Source of the DNA: CBDCXF01 sp965223755
GTDB lineage: Bacteria > Acidobacteriota > Thermoanaerobaculia > Multivoradales > JAHEKO01
Assembly: GCA_965223755.1 (NCBI GenBank)
Contig: CBDCXF010000001.1
Location: 1,488,001-1,552,000, forward strand
Direction: 5' to 3'
Length of the DNA: 64,000 bases
The notes under the pieces are model-generated. The model worked only from the letters and a program-made list of their open reading frames with translations, was not told the DNA's origin and ran no database searches. Position 1 is the stretch's first letter; each line of letters starts with the position of its first letter. Of the stretch, positions 18,516-27,010 are shown in pieces. The translations under genes were made by a program, and so were the position numbers.

Positions 18516-19498
18516 CCATGGATGAACGCATCGAACACGAAACTTCGACAATTGATGAAGCCACCGCGAACGCGATCCACCTTTTGCAAGAACGACTCGG
18601 CGAGGTGGTCTTGGGGCAAGATCAGGCCATTCGTCTTGTAACCGCGGGATACGTAGCCGGAGGGCATGTGTTGCTCGAGGGGATCCCCGGAATCGGCAAG
18701 ACCTTGCTCGCGCGTACCTTCGCCCGGCTTTTGGGCCGCAGTTTTTCGCGCATACAGTTCACACCGGACTTGATGCCAGCGGATGTTGTCGGCTCCAATA
18801 TCCTGCGTCCCGGGAGTCAGCAGTTCGAACTACTGCGCGGGCCCATTTTTAACGACGTTCTCCTCGCCGACGAAATCAACCGCACGCCACCCAAGACTCA
18901 GGCTGCTCTGCTTGAGGCAATGCAGGAACGCCAGGCCACGATCGACGGAACTGCACACCAACTTCCCGACGATTTCTTCATTATTGCTACGCAAAATCCG
19001 CTCGAGTTTGAAGGCGTCTACCCGCTGCCTGAGGCTCAGCTCGACCGGTTCCAACTACGTATCCCGATGGGATTGCCCGACCTTGAAGCAGAAATGACCT
19101 TGATGCGTCAGGCGGTCGCCGGTGACTTGCAGCTCGACCAACGCCAACAACTCGCTGAACCCGTCCTTGAGAATGGCGTATCGATCAGGCGCGCAGCGTC
19201 TGGAACCCATGTGCGAGACGACATTCTCGAGTACGTGCAGCAACTTGCGGTCGCGGTCCGAGAGTCGCCTCACGTCGAATTGGGCCCCAGTCCGCGCGCG
19301 GTGCTGGCGCTGCTTGAAACTGCGCGGTCACTGGCGTTGCTAGGCAACCGTGCGTTCGTCATCCCAGATGACGTCAAAGAGGCCGCCGAGCCTTGTTGGG
19401 CTCACCGTATTCGCTTGCTTTCCGAATCCGAATTGGAAAGCCACACTCCCTCGACAGTTCTTGCCCAAGTAGTCGAGTCGGTGGACGTTCCGCACTAG
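18512..19498 (+). CDS. MoxR-family AAA+ ATPase
   Basis: A 328-residue cytoplasmic ATPase. Walker A is GIPGIGKT at about residues 57-64, Walker B is LLADEINR (~117-124), followed by the MoxR signature PPKTQAALLEAMQERQ and sensor 1 (IIATQNPLEFEGVYPLPEAQLDRF). The lid domain is C-terminal. MoxR ATPases act as chaperones that load cofactors or mature partner complexes, commonly VWA-domain proteins such as the one at 11.9 kb, and are almost always next to a DUF58 gene, as here. Its ATG overlaps the DUF4350 stop. Confidence 0.95.
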   Translation: MTMDERIEHETSTIDEATANAIHLLQERLGEVVLGQDQAIRLVTAGYVAGGHVLLEGIPGIGKTLLARTFARLLGRSFSRIQFTPDLMPADVVGSNILRPGSQQFELLRGPIFNDVLLADEINRTPPKTQAALLEAMQERQATIDGTAHQLPDDFFIIATQNPLEFEGVYPLPEAQLDRFQLRIPMGLPDLEAEMTLMRQAVAGDLQLDQRQQLAEPVLENGVSIRRAASGTHVRDDILEYVQQLAVAVRESPHVELGPSPRAVLALLETARSLALLGNRAFVIPDDVKEAAEPCWAHRIRLLSESELESHTPSTVLAQVVESVDVPH

Positions 19499-19507
19499 AG
19501 GAAAGCG

Positions 19508-20845
19508 GTGTTTCGACCTCGTTTCTTCGTCATCCTTGGAGTGGCGACGCTTGCGGTTGCCGCCGGAGTCGTAGCTCCATTGCTGCTCCACGCGGGGCTG
19601 GCGCTCAACGCTATCGCCTTCCTGTTGTTGGGTTTGGACTGGTTCCTGGCGCGCCGCATTCGCATCCACGCCGACCGTAGATGGCCGCCTTTGCTCGCGC
19701 AAGGGACTCCATCCCAACTCCTTGTCACGGTGCTATCAAGCCGCGGTCGGCTGACTCGTTTGCAGCTCAGAGAGGAGTTGTGCTCCGCCATCGCCATCCT
19801 TCCGACCCGACTCTCGCTTGTCCTGGAACCGCGAAAAGCCAGCAAGTGGCACATCGATCTCGTGCCGAGCATCCGAGGCGATCACCAAACCGGGGCTCTC
19901 GTGGCTCGTGTCGAAGGACCACTAGGCATCGCAGCGCACCAGCGTGTTCTCATCGAGCCTGAAACCGTGAGTGTTTACCCTCGCATTCGCTGGGGCGGCA
20001 AGTTGGGTGTGTTGCTTGCGCAAGCGGCCCGCCATCAAATCGGAGCCAATGAGATCGGCAAGCAGGGTCTCGGAGGAGACTTCTATGCGCTTCGCCATCA
20101 CGTCGCCAGTGACGGGTTGCGGCCAATTCACTGGCGGGCATCCGCCCGACACCAGCGCCTGTTGACGCGCGAGACGACCCACCAGTCGGGAGCCCACGTC
20201 TTAATCTTGCTGGATCGCTCGCGGACGATGCTCGGGCACGAACGCGAGTTTTCCAAACTCGACTACTCTCTGGCTGCTTGCTTGGCACTGGCCAGAGTGG
20301 CATCGGGTCGCGGTGACCGAGTCACACTGCTCCCTTTCGCCGACCGTCCCGACGCTCCCGTGCCGTTCGGCAACCATTCACAGCAATGGTCAAAGGCATT
20401 TGGCCGCCTTTACGGCATCACCGCATCTCGCGTTGAACCCAACTTTGACGTCCTGGCGGAACGGGCGTTACGAGTGGCCCAGCCTGGCGCGACGACCGTA
20501 CTGATGACCTCCATCACCGACCTAACTACCACAGATTTGCTGCGCCGCGCGGTGTCTCAGCTGAATCGGCGCCACCAACTCTTGGTGATCAATCTTGAGG
20601 ATGCGGATCTCAGGAAGCTGGCTTCGGCTCGGCCTGACGAATCAGTTGAGGTCTTTGCACAGGTTGCCGCGCTCGGTATTCAATTGCAGAACCGCGCCCT
20701 CGGAGTGACGATGAGTCGATCGGGGGTCCGTATGGTGAGCTGCTCCGCGGACACCCTGGCGATGGGCACCGTTTCGGCATACTTGGAGGCGGCAGCGGGA
20801 ATCCCGGCGCAACGAGCGAGGGCGACCGTCACTGCCTCGGCGTAG
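19508..20845 (+). CDS. DUF58-domain protein (MoxR partner)
   Basis: A 445-residue protein with two N-terminal membrane helices (residues ~4-46: FFVILGVATLAVAAGVVAPLLL and LALNAIAFLLLGLDWFL). The DUF58 signature is FYALRHHVASDGLRPIHWRASAR near residue 200, followed by a VWA-like fold (HVLILLDRSRTML, where DRS replaces a full DxSxS MIDAS). The start is a GTG ten bases after the MoxR stop, with GAGGAAAGCG as ribosome-binding site. MoxR-DUF58 pairs are widespread, but the client of this pair is unknown. Confidence 0.9.
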   Translation: MFRPRFFVILGVATLAVAAGVVAPLLLHAGLALNAIAFLLLGLDWFLARRIRIHADRRWPPLLAQGTPSQLLVTVLSSRGRLTRLQLREELCSAIAILPTRLSLVLEPRKASKWHIDLVPSIRGDHQTGALVARVEGPLGIAAHQRVLIEPETVSVYPRIRWGGKLGVLLAQAARHQIGANEIGKQGLGGDFYALRHHVASDGLRPIHWRASARHQRLLTRETTHQSGAHVLILLDRSRTMLGHEREFSKLDYSLAACLALARVASGRGDRVTLLPFADRPDAPVPFGNHSQQWSKAFGRLYGITASRVEPNFDVLAERALRVAQPGATTVLMTSITDLTTTDLLRRAVSQLNRRHQLLVINLEDADLRKLASARPDESVEVFAQVAALGIQLQNRALGVTMSRSGVRMVSCSADTLAMGTVSAYLEAAAGIPAQRARATVTASA

Positions 20846-20854
20846 AATCTCGAA

Positions 20855-21370
20855 ATGGATACGACCCCGGCAATCGACCTCAGTGCGATTCGTCGTCCCC
20901 ATCCCAACCTCCTCAAGTACTACATCTTGTTGTCGCTGATTGCGGGGCCGTTTTTCTTTGTCCTTCTCGTGCCGCTGTTCTTCAAGTACCACACCTTGCA
21001 CTACTCCTTCGACGAAGAAGGCGTGACCATGGGCTGGGGGAAGTTGTTTCGGCGCGAGGTGCGGCTCAACTATGCGCGCCTGCAGGACATTCACCTCGCC
21101 AGCAACGTCGTCGAACGCTGGTTTGGCCTCGCTCGCGTGCAGTTGCAGACCGCCAGTGGCTCGGCCAAGCCGGAGATGACCTTGGAGGGTATCCAGGAGT
21201 ACGAGTTGGTGCGGGACTTTCTCTACCGCAAGATGCACGGGGACGAGCCGGACCGACCCGAGAGGGGTGAGTTATCGACTGCGGAATCCCATGACCTGGC
21301 CGGCGTATTGAACCAAGTGGCCGACGAACTGGCGGCGATCCGCAAGCTTCTGGCTGGCGACCAAGGCTGA
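20855..21370 (+). CDS. Bacterial PH-domain membrane protein (YdbS-like)
   Basis: A 171-residue protein with two membrane helices packed into residues ~22-48 (YYILLSLIAGPFFFVLLVPLFF). A bPH_2 domain follows: HYSFDEEGVTMGWGKLFRREVRLNYARLQDIHLASNVVERWFGLARVQLQTASG. A 30-residue helical tail ends the protein. It sits nine bases after the DUF58 gene and overlaps the next bPH_2 gene by one base (TGATG). YdbS/YdbT-type proteins often come in such pairs. Membrane stress or secretion-related roles have been proposed in other species. Confidence 0.85.
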   Translation: MDTTPAIDLSAIRRPHPNLLKYYILLSLIAGPFFFVLLVPLFFKYHTLHYSFDEEGVTMGWGKLFRREVRLNYARLQDIHLASNVVERWFGLARVQLQTASGSAKPEMTLEGIQEYELVRDFLYRKMHGDEPDRPERGELSTAESHDLAGVLNQVADELAAIRKLLAGDQG

Positions 21371-22176
21371 TGAGCAAGACACTGCGGCGGTATTTGCTCG
21401 CTTTCCTGCGCATCTCCGAGCGACCCGATCCGCCCGAAGGATCCGAGCAATCGATCTCGATGTTCCGGGCCTCGACCAAGTACTTCTGGTACTCCGCCTT
21501 GAGCTGGGCTCTCAGGCAGGCCGGGCTGTTGTTCGGTTTGTTGATCCCTCTCGGCATCATCGATCGAATTGTGAACGTGCAAATCGGTGGCATCACGGCA
21601 ATCCCTGAAACAGTGGCTGGAATCCCGTTTAAGGTTGTTGAGGGCCTGGTTGGGATTTCGGCAGATCGACTCATTCTCTGGGCTCAAGTGCTTGCTTTCA
21701 CCGCGTTCGTCATTCAGTTCGTAACCAGTGGCCTGTTCCTGCGCCTGGCCTGGGAAATGCGTTGGTACATCGTCACCGACAAAGCAATCCGCATCCGCGA
21801 AGGACTTTTTCGAGTCAATGAGCAGACCCTGACCATCGCCAAGATCCAAAACCTGCGCATCCACCAGGGGCCACTGCAACGCCTGTTCGGCATTGCCGAC
21901 CTGGAAGTTCAGACCGCAGGCGGCGGAGGCGGATCCAGCAGTAAGAGCGATGATGAACACAAGGCTCGCCTAGGCCGCTTTCGCGGCATTGAAGGTGTCG
22001 AAAGTTTGCGCAATCGGTTGCGCGCCTTGCAGGTCCAACACGGTGACACCGGCTTGGGTGAACGACCCGCGCGCCGAACTCGGAGCACCGCCGCCAATGG
22101 TTCCCGCGCCGCGGCCGAGAAGCTGCTGCAGGAAGCGCGGCTATTGCGCCAGAGCCTCTCCGAGCAATCGGTTTAG
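21370..22176 (+). CDS. Bacterial PH-domain membrane protein (second of pair)
   Basis: A 268-residue protein with two membrane helices at about residues 45-62 and 103-122 (VLAFTAFVIQFVTSGLFLRL), then a bPH_2 domain: WYIVTDKAIRIREGLFRVNEQTLTIAKIQNLRIHQGPLQRLFGIADLEVQTAGG. A Gly/Ser linker (GGGGGSSSKSDDEH) leads to a charged C-terminal tail. It is the last gene of the block that begins with the sigma factor at 11.3 kb; the downstream gene is convergent. A weak hairpin (GACGC-AATCC-GCGTC) lies directly after the stop. Confidence 0.85.
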   Translation: MSKTLRRYLLAFLRISERPDPPEGSEQSISMFRASTKYFWYSALSWALRQAGLLFGLLIPLGIIDRIVNVQIGGITAIPETVAGIPFKVVEGLVGISADRLILWAQVLAFTAFVIQFVTSGLFLRLAWEMRWYIVTDKAIRIREGLFRVNEQTLTIAKIQNLRIHQGPLQRLFGIADLEVQTAGGGGGSSSKSDDEHKARLGRFRGIEGVESLRNRLRALQVQHGDTGLGERPARRTRSTAANGSRAAAEKLLQEARLLRQSLSEQSV

Positions 22177-22286
22177 ACGCAATCCGCGTCACCACGGTTA
22201 CGAACCGCCAATCTCGACTGTCTTGTCCGAGCAACACGAGGCCTTTCCCGAACATCGACTCTGCGGGAGTTGCTCGGAGGCGGGGA

Positions 22287-22862
22287 CTACTTGACCGCGT
22301 CTTCCAACTCGTCGGCGATCGCTTCCAACTGCTCGCGGGTTTTGCCGTCGAAGTCGCGACAGGCGACATCGCAAAACCCGGCCGCGAGTTGGACCTGGTC
22401 GGCACCCGCCATCACCTGGTCACCGATCTCAAACAGAATATTGTCTTCCTTGTAGATGTGTTGGGTGAGGAGCTGCAAATAGCTGCTTGCAGCCTCGCAG
22501 AATTCGTCCTGAGCTGCCTTGCCTTCGTCGGCGTCAAAGCCATCGAGTGCCGCAGCCATCCGCGCGACCAAACTACGGCCGATTCTGTGCTCCTCGAGCA
22601 TCACTCCGATGGGCCCACCCTCGCGGGGCACTCCGCGCCGTTCTAACACCGGAAACAGCAGGTCCTCTTCTTTGGCGTGATGGCAGGCATCGGCGTAGAG
22701 GCGGAAGAACTCCACGCCCTGGGCCAGCAACGAGGTACGCGGTGGCGCCCCACGCTCCATCTCTCTGACGAGCTTTTCAAGCACCACGAGCATTCTCTTG
22801 ATGACGCGATGTTCGGCCTTGAGTTCTGCGGTGGGACTGGGCTGAGTGGCGGTTGAAGTCAT
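22287..22862 (-). CDS. Hemerythrin-like (HHE) domain protein
   Basis: A 191-residue protein. The HHE pattern of metal ligands is visible: LKAEHRVIKRML, then ACHHAKEEDLLFPVLE, LEEHRIGRSL and LLTQHIYKEDNILFEIGD. These give the His/Glu set of a diiron four-helix bundle that binds O2 or NO or senses iron. It is divergent from the TetR gene of the benzoyl-CoA operon with a 59-bp gap holding a palindrome, so co-regulation is likely. Shielding the oxygen-labile benzoyl-CoA reductase from oxygen is an attractive but unproven role. Confidence 0.88.
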   Translation of the reverse strand: MTSTATQPSPTAELKAEHRVIKRMLVVLEKLVREMERGAPPRTSLLAQGVEFFRLYADACHHAKEEDLLFPVLERRGVPREGGPIGVMLEEHRIGRSLVARMAAALDGFDADEGKAAQDEFCEAASSYLQLLTQHIYKEDNILFEIGDQVMAGADQVQLAAGFCDVACRDFDGKTREQLEAIADELEDAVK

Positions 22863-22891
22863 TGGTTCCCCTGCCTTGAATCTTGTTGACG

Positions 22892-22905
22892 AACGAACGT
22901 TCGTT
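22892..22905. promoter_or_regulatory. 14-bp perfect palindrome, probable TetR operator of the benzoyl-CoA operon
   Basis: AACGAACGTTCGTT is its own reverse complement. It lies midway between the divergent hemerythrin and TetR starts, 16 bases before the TetR ATG. GAACGAACGTTCG-type palindromes are classic TetR/AcrR operators. It could control both transcripts. Confidence 0.75.
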
Positions 22906-22921
22906 AAAATACCATATCCAC

Positions 22922-23635
22922 ATGGTTGAATCGCATAAACGCAACCGCGAGCGGCAACGGATCCTGGCGGCCGCGGCCAGTTTCATCGCCACCGAGGGCT
23001 ACCACGGCATGACCATGCGGGGATTGGCCAAAGAAACCGGACGCAGTCTGGCATCTGCCTACAACTACTTCTCTTCCAAAGAGGAGATTCTGTTCGCGCT
23101 GCAAAAAGAGGCGTTTCAACAACTGATCTCAACCACCGAGTCTTCGCTTGAGGGGGTCGAGTCGGCCAACAGCCAGCTCAGCATCTTGATCCTCAACCAC
23201 CTCACTTACTTCTCGCAGAACACCGACGTCATGCGCGTGCTGGTGCACGAAGCCGGATCGCTTCCCGCGGAGGGGCGCGATCAGATTCGAGCCCTCAAGA
23301 CCCGCTACTTCGATCTAGCAAGTCAAGTGACTTCGGAAGTCATTCGGCAAGGCTGCGGGCACGTCGGCGCCGTCGGCAAACCCGCCAGCAAGGTTGAAGT
23401 GGAGCGGCTGACTTACTGCCTCTTCGGCATGCTCAATTGGATCTACGGTTGGTACCAGCCCAAGCGCCATGGCGATCTCCCGGAACTGGCTCGCACCATC
23501 CACCGGCTCTTCTTGTGCGGAGCGGTTACCCACTGTCCCGAACAAGAAGCGGCGACTGAAGTCGACTTGACCAAGACTCCCATGTTGCCTCCGTTGCTCG
23601 GTATTGGCGCGGATGCTCTGGGCAAGGGCGACTGA
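22922..23635 (+). CDS. TetR/AcrR-family regulator of the benzoyl-CoA operon
   Basis: A 237-residue repressor. The helix-turn-helix domain (residues ~10-58) reads RQRILAAAASFIATEGYHGMTMRGLAKETGRSLASAYNYFSSKEEILFAL. The remainder is a TetR_C-type ligand pocket. The ATG at 22922 is preferred; an upstream in-frame start at 22883 would make the operator palindrome coding. The stop abuts the had ATG (TGAATG), so the regulator is the first gene of the operon. An aromatic acyl-CoA such as benzoyl-CoA is a plausible inducer, since TetR-type control of aromatic acyl-CoA genes is known elsewhere, but this is inference. Confidence 0.9.
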   Translation: MVESHKRNRERQRILAAAASFIATEGYHGMTMRGLAKETGRSLASAYNYFSSKEEILFALQKEAFQQLISTTESSLEGVESANSQLSILILNHLTYFSQNTDVMRVLVHEAGSLPAEGRDQIRALKTRYFDLASQVTSEVIRQGCGHVGAVGKPASKVEVERLTYCLFGMLNWIYGWYQPKRHGDLPELARTIHRLFLCGAVTHCPEQEAATEVDLTKTPMLPPLLGIGADALGKGD

Positions 23636-24685
23636 ATGACCACCGAGCAAATGTTCTCCTGGCAAATGACCGAACCCGGTCAACCACTGGTCTTGAACCG
23701 CCGCCCGCTGCCGACGCCTACAGCCGACGAGGTCCTTCTCCAGGTTCGGGCTTGCGGCCTATGCCACACCGATGTCGCCTTCCTCTATGGCGGTGTGCGC
23801 CCTAACGCCGAGCTTCCTTTAACTCTCGGCCACGAAATCGTCGGCACGGTCGTCGCCACCGGAGTGAAGCACACAGACATGATGGGCCGCGACTACGTGG
23901 TGCCGGCGGTATTGCCCTGCGGAAACTGCGACCTGTGCGCCGCAGGCCGGGGCAACGTCTGCAGATCGCAGAAGATGCCGGGCAACGACTTCGACGGCGG
24001 CTTCGCCTCCCATTTCCTGACTCCCGCCCGTTTCCTCTGCCCCTTACCCCAAGACGCCGGTTCGATCGAGGACTACTCGGTGGTTGCCGACGCGGTGTCC
24101 ACCGCCTACCAGGCAGTGGTGCGCGCCGAAGTCGGGCCGGACGACATGGTCATCGTGGTCGGTGCGGGAGGAGTCGGCACCTTTGCCGCTCAGGCCGCCA
24201 AACACCTGGCCGCTCATGTGGTCGCAATCGATATCGACGACGCGCGGCTCGAAGCCGTGGGCTCCTCTCTCGACCTGGCGATCAACAGCGCCGAAACGGA
24301 CGCGCGTGAAATTCGGACCGCGGTGACCGGCTACGAGCGCCAGCACGGTCTCCCCTCACACCGTCGCAAGATTTTGGAGTGTTCGGGCAGCGCCGCAGGT
24401 CAACAGACCGCGTGGTCCCTTCTCGCGCACAATGCCACGCTGATGGTGGTCGGTTTCACCATCGAGAAGACCCCGCTCCGCCTTTCCAACCTGATGGCAT
24501 TTGACGCCACCGCTCAGGGCAACTGGGGATGTCTGCCGGAGCACTACCCAGCAATTCTCGATCTCGTAGCGCAGGGCGCGATTCAACTCGACCCCTTTGT
24601 AGAACGGCATCCGATGAGCTCTTTGAACGATCTGCTGCGCCAGGAGCACCACACCCGCCGTCCAGTCCTTATCCCGGATTCTTAA
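23636..24685 (+). CDS. had: 6-hydroxycyclohex-1-ene-1-carbonyl-CoA dehydrogenase
   Basis: A 349-residue zinc-type medium-chain alcohol dehydrogenase. Catalytic zinc ligands are at GLCHTD (Cys43) and GHE (His66/Glu67). The structural zinc cluster is CGNCDLCAAGRGNVC (Cys95, 98, 101, 109). The NAD-binding Rossmann motif is VVGAGGVGTFAA. Had oxidises 6-hydroxycyclohex-1-ene-1-carbonyl-CoA to the 6-oxo product with NAD in the Thauera/Azoarcus-type benzoyl-CoA pathway. The specific name rests on the overall sequence pattern together with the adjacent oah, bcr and dch genes. It begins directly after the TetR stop. Confidence 0.88.
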   Translation: MTTEQMFSWQMTEPGQPLVLNRRPLPTPTADEVLLQVRACGLCHTDVAFLYGGVRPNAELPLTLGHEIVGTVVATGVKHTDMMGRDYVVPAVLPCGNCDLCAAGRGNVCRSQKMPGNDFDGGFASHFLTPARFLCPLPQDAGSIEDYSVVADAVSTAYQAVVRAEVGPDDMVIVVGAGGVGTFAAQAAKHLAAHVVAIDIDDARLEAVGSSLDLAINSAETDAREIRTAVTGYERQHGLPSHRRKILECSGSAAGQQTAWSLLAHNATLMVVGFTIEKTPLRLSNLMAFDATAQGNWGCLPEHYPAILDLVAQGAIQLDPFVERHPMSSLNDLLRQEHHTRRPVLIPDS

Positions 24686-24724
24686 TCGACTCTTCGAACA
24701 CCCAGAAAGCAAAAACCAAGAGCA

Positions 24725-25834
24725 ATGAGCAGCCTAAAGAATCACGAACTTCTATCCAACGTCGAGTTTTCCAGTATCCACTACGAGCATCGTCCACTGA
24801 TCGATGCGAATGGCGCCCCAGTACCGGATCTATTCAACGCCTGGATCATCTTCGACAACCCCAGCCAGCTCAATTCCTACACCACCGCCATGGTCAAGGA
24901 GACCATCCTTGCCTTCCGCAGGGCGTCTGCCGCGAGGGATGTCGTCTGTGTCGTGTTCACCGCGGTCGGAGAGCGAGCTTTTTGCACCGGTGGCAATACC
25001 GCCGAATACGCCGAGTACTACTCCGGGCGGCCGCAGGAGTACCGCCAGTACATGCGCCTGTTCAACGACATGGTGACGGCGATCCTGGAGTGCGACAAGC
25101 CGGTCATCAACCGCGTCAACGGCATGCGTGTCGCCGGCGGCCAGGAGATCGGCATGGCCTGTGATTTCACCATCGCCGCCGACACCGCCGTCTTCGGCCA
25201 AGCCGGCCCCAAGCACGGCTCGGCTCCCGACGGAGGGTCGACCGACTTTCTGCCCGGGTACGTCGGCTTTGCCAAGGCGATGGAGTCCTGCACTCTGTGC
25301 GAACTGTGGAGCGCCCACGAAGCGTTACGCCTGGGGCTCGTGAACGCCATCGAGCCGGTGTTGGTCGAAAACGGTGAATTCATCGCCAATCCGCGGGTGG
25401 TGACCGACCGTTGGCTCGACGCTTTCGGCCAAATTGTCTACGGCTCGTTTCTGCAAGGTGACGAACTCGCCGCCGCCAAGGTGCGGACAAACGCTTGTGA
25501 AATCGATTTCTCTCGCCTCGATGCAGCCGTCGAACAACTGGCCTGGAAGCTGGCTCTGACCCTGCCGGATTGCACCACCAAGACCGTCGAGTCGGTGCGC
25601 AAGCACAAACTCCAGCATTGGCACCGCAACCGGGAGAGCAACCGCGCCTGGCTGGCACTCAATATGGCGACCGAAGCCAAGGCGGGGTTCCCCGCTTTTC
25701 ATTACGGCGAACGCGGGCGCCGTGAAGTGGACTTCCTGGACGCCCGTCGCCGCATCGCCCGCGGCGAGGCATGGGACGACGATCTCATCGCCGCCATTTC
25801 GCCCCACCGAAGCAAGGACAAGGACGCCTCATGA
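24725..25834 (+). CDS. oah: 6-oxocyclohex-1-ene-1-carbonyl-CoA hydrolase (ring-cleaving)
   Basis: A 369-residue crotonase-superfamily enzyme, longer than ordinary enoyl-CoA hydratases (~260) and matching the Oah/BamA size. Family features are the N-terminal EHRPLIDANGAPVPDLFNAWIIFDNPSQLNSY, the oxyanion loop FCTGGNTAEYAEYYSGRPQEYRQYMRLF and VNGMRVAGGQEIGMACDFTIAAD followed by FGQAGPKHGSAPDGGSTDFLP. It adds water and hydrolytically opens the ring to give 3-hydroxypimelyl-CoA. BamA-type genes are standard markers for anaerobic aromatic degradation. It overlaps bcrC by four bases (ATGA). Confidence 0.93.
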   Translation: MSSLKNHELLSNVEFSSIHYEHRPLIDANGAPVPDLFNAWIIFDNPSQLNSYTTAMVKETILAFRRASAARDVVCVVFTAVGERAFCTGGNTAEYAEYYSGRPQEYRQYMRLFNDMVTAILECDKPVINRVNGMRVAGGQEIGMACDFTIAADTAVFGQAGPKHGSAPDGGSTDFLPGYVGFAKAMESCTLCELWSAHEALRLGLVNAIEPVLVENGEFIANPRVVTDRWLDAFGQIVYGSFLQGDELAAAKVRTNACEIDFSRLDAAVEQLAWKLALTLPDCTTKTVESVRKHKLQHWHRNRESNRAWLALNMATEAKAGFPAFHYGERGRREVDFLDARRRIARGEAWDDDLIAAISPHRSKDKDAS

Positions 25835-26997
25835 GGGAACCGGTCTTTACGGAGTGGCAGGGCCGCGATCTAGACGAGGCTCTCGACCTCGCCACCGACT
25901 TAGTAGAGGACGCCGCATACCCCACCGTGCGCTCCTGGCGCGATCAGGGCGGGAAGGTGGTCGGTCATTTCCAGGTCTACTTTCCGGAGGAACTGGCCCA
26001 CGCCGCCGGCATGCTGCCGGTCAAGATCCGCGGCAGCAACCTGCAGGCGACCCAAGCGGAATCGCGTTTCGGTTCCTACCTTTGTTCAATCCTCAAAACT
26101 TCGCTGGAACTCGCGCTCTCCGGCAACCTGGAACTGGATCTCTTCGTCAGCCACCCCATCTGCGACGCGGCGCGCAACCTAGCGGCCGTTTGGGGCCGCA
26201 ATGTCGACTATCCAACGCAGATTCTTTACCTGCCGCAGAACGCCAACTCCGCCTACGCTCCCACCTATCTGCGCGGCGAATATGACCGTCTGCTCGGCGA
26301 AATGGCCGAGATCGGCGGACGCGAGGTCAGCGACGAGGACCTCGCCGCGTCGATTCAAGTGTTCAATCGCAACCGCCAATTGCTACGCGAACTCTACGAC
26401 ATCAAGCGCGATCGTCCATGGTTGGTCTCCGCGGTCGAAGCCTACGTACTGGTGGCTCTTGCCGGCATCCTGCCGCGCGAGGAACACAACCAGTTCCTGG
26501 AGTGGGTGTTGCCGCAGCTTCACCGCCGCCAGCGCCGGCAGCAAGACCGCATCCGGGTGGTGTTCGAAGGCGGTTTCTGCGAACAGCCGCCCATCGATCT
26601 CATCCGCACCATCGGACGCTCCTGCTACGTGGTCGATGACGACCTCCTGATCGGACTGCGCTGGATTCTCGAAGACATCGACGCCGGCGACGACCCTCTT
26701 GGCGCCCTCGCCACCGCCTACCTCGAACAGTCTTCGTACAGTCCGGTGCAGCACGATCTGCGCAAGCTCAAGGAGAAGATGCTGCTGGAGCGGATCGCCC
26801 AGTCGAAAGCGGAGGCGGCGATCGTCACCGCCGCCAAGATGTGCGAGCCCGGACTGGAGGAGCAGGTCGCCTACACCCGCGCCCTGGACGAAGAGGGCGT
26901 CCCCTATTTCGTCAGCGAATTCCAAGAATCGATGTGGAGTTTCGAGCACCTGCAACTGCAGCTTGAGACCTTTGTCGAGAACCTGATGTTCGCTTAA
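25831..26997 (+). CDS. bcrC: Benzoyl-CoA reductase, BcrC/BzdN-type subunit
   Basis: A 388-residue subunit of the HgdB/BcrC/BadD family (2-hydroxyglutaryl-CoA dehydratase D-component fold). Together with BcrB it forms the substrate- and cluster-binding half of class I ATP-dependent benzoyl-CoA reductase. The typical N-terminal pattern is GKVVGHFQVYFPEELAHAAGMLPVKIRG. Candidate [4Fe-4S] ligands are Cys in SYLCSILK, HPICDAARN and GGFCEQPP, with a further Cys in the C-terminal AAKMCEPGLEEQ. The ATG at 25831 overlaps the oah stop; an upstream in-frame start lies inside oah and is rejected. The length fits the γ/BzdN subunit. Confidence 0.9.
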   Translation: MREPVFTEWQGRDLDEALDLATDLVEDAAYPTVRSWRDQGGKVVGHFQVYFPEELAHAAGMLPVKIRGSNLQATQAESRFGSYLCSILKTSLELALSGNLELDLFVSHPICDAARNLAAVWGRNVDYPTQILYLPQNANSAYAPTYLRGEYDRLLGEMAEIGGREVSDEDLAASIQVFNRNRQLLRELYDIKRDRPWLVSAVEAYVLVALAGILPREEHNQFLEWVLPQLHRRQRRQQDRIRVVFEGGFCEQPPIDLIRTIGRSCYVVDDDLLIGLRWILEDIDAGDDPLGALATAYLEQSSYSPVQHDLRKLKEKMLLERIAQSKAEAAIVTAAKMCEPGLEEQVAYTRALDEEGVPYFVSEFQESMWSFEHLQLQLETFVENLMFA

Positions 26998-27010
26998 CCA
27001 ATTCGAGAAG

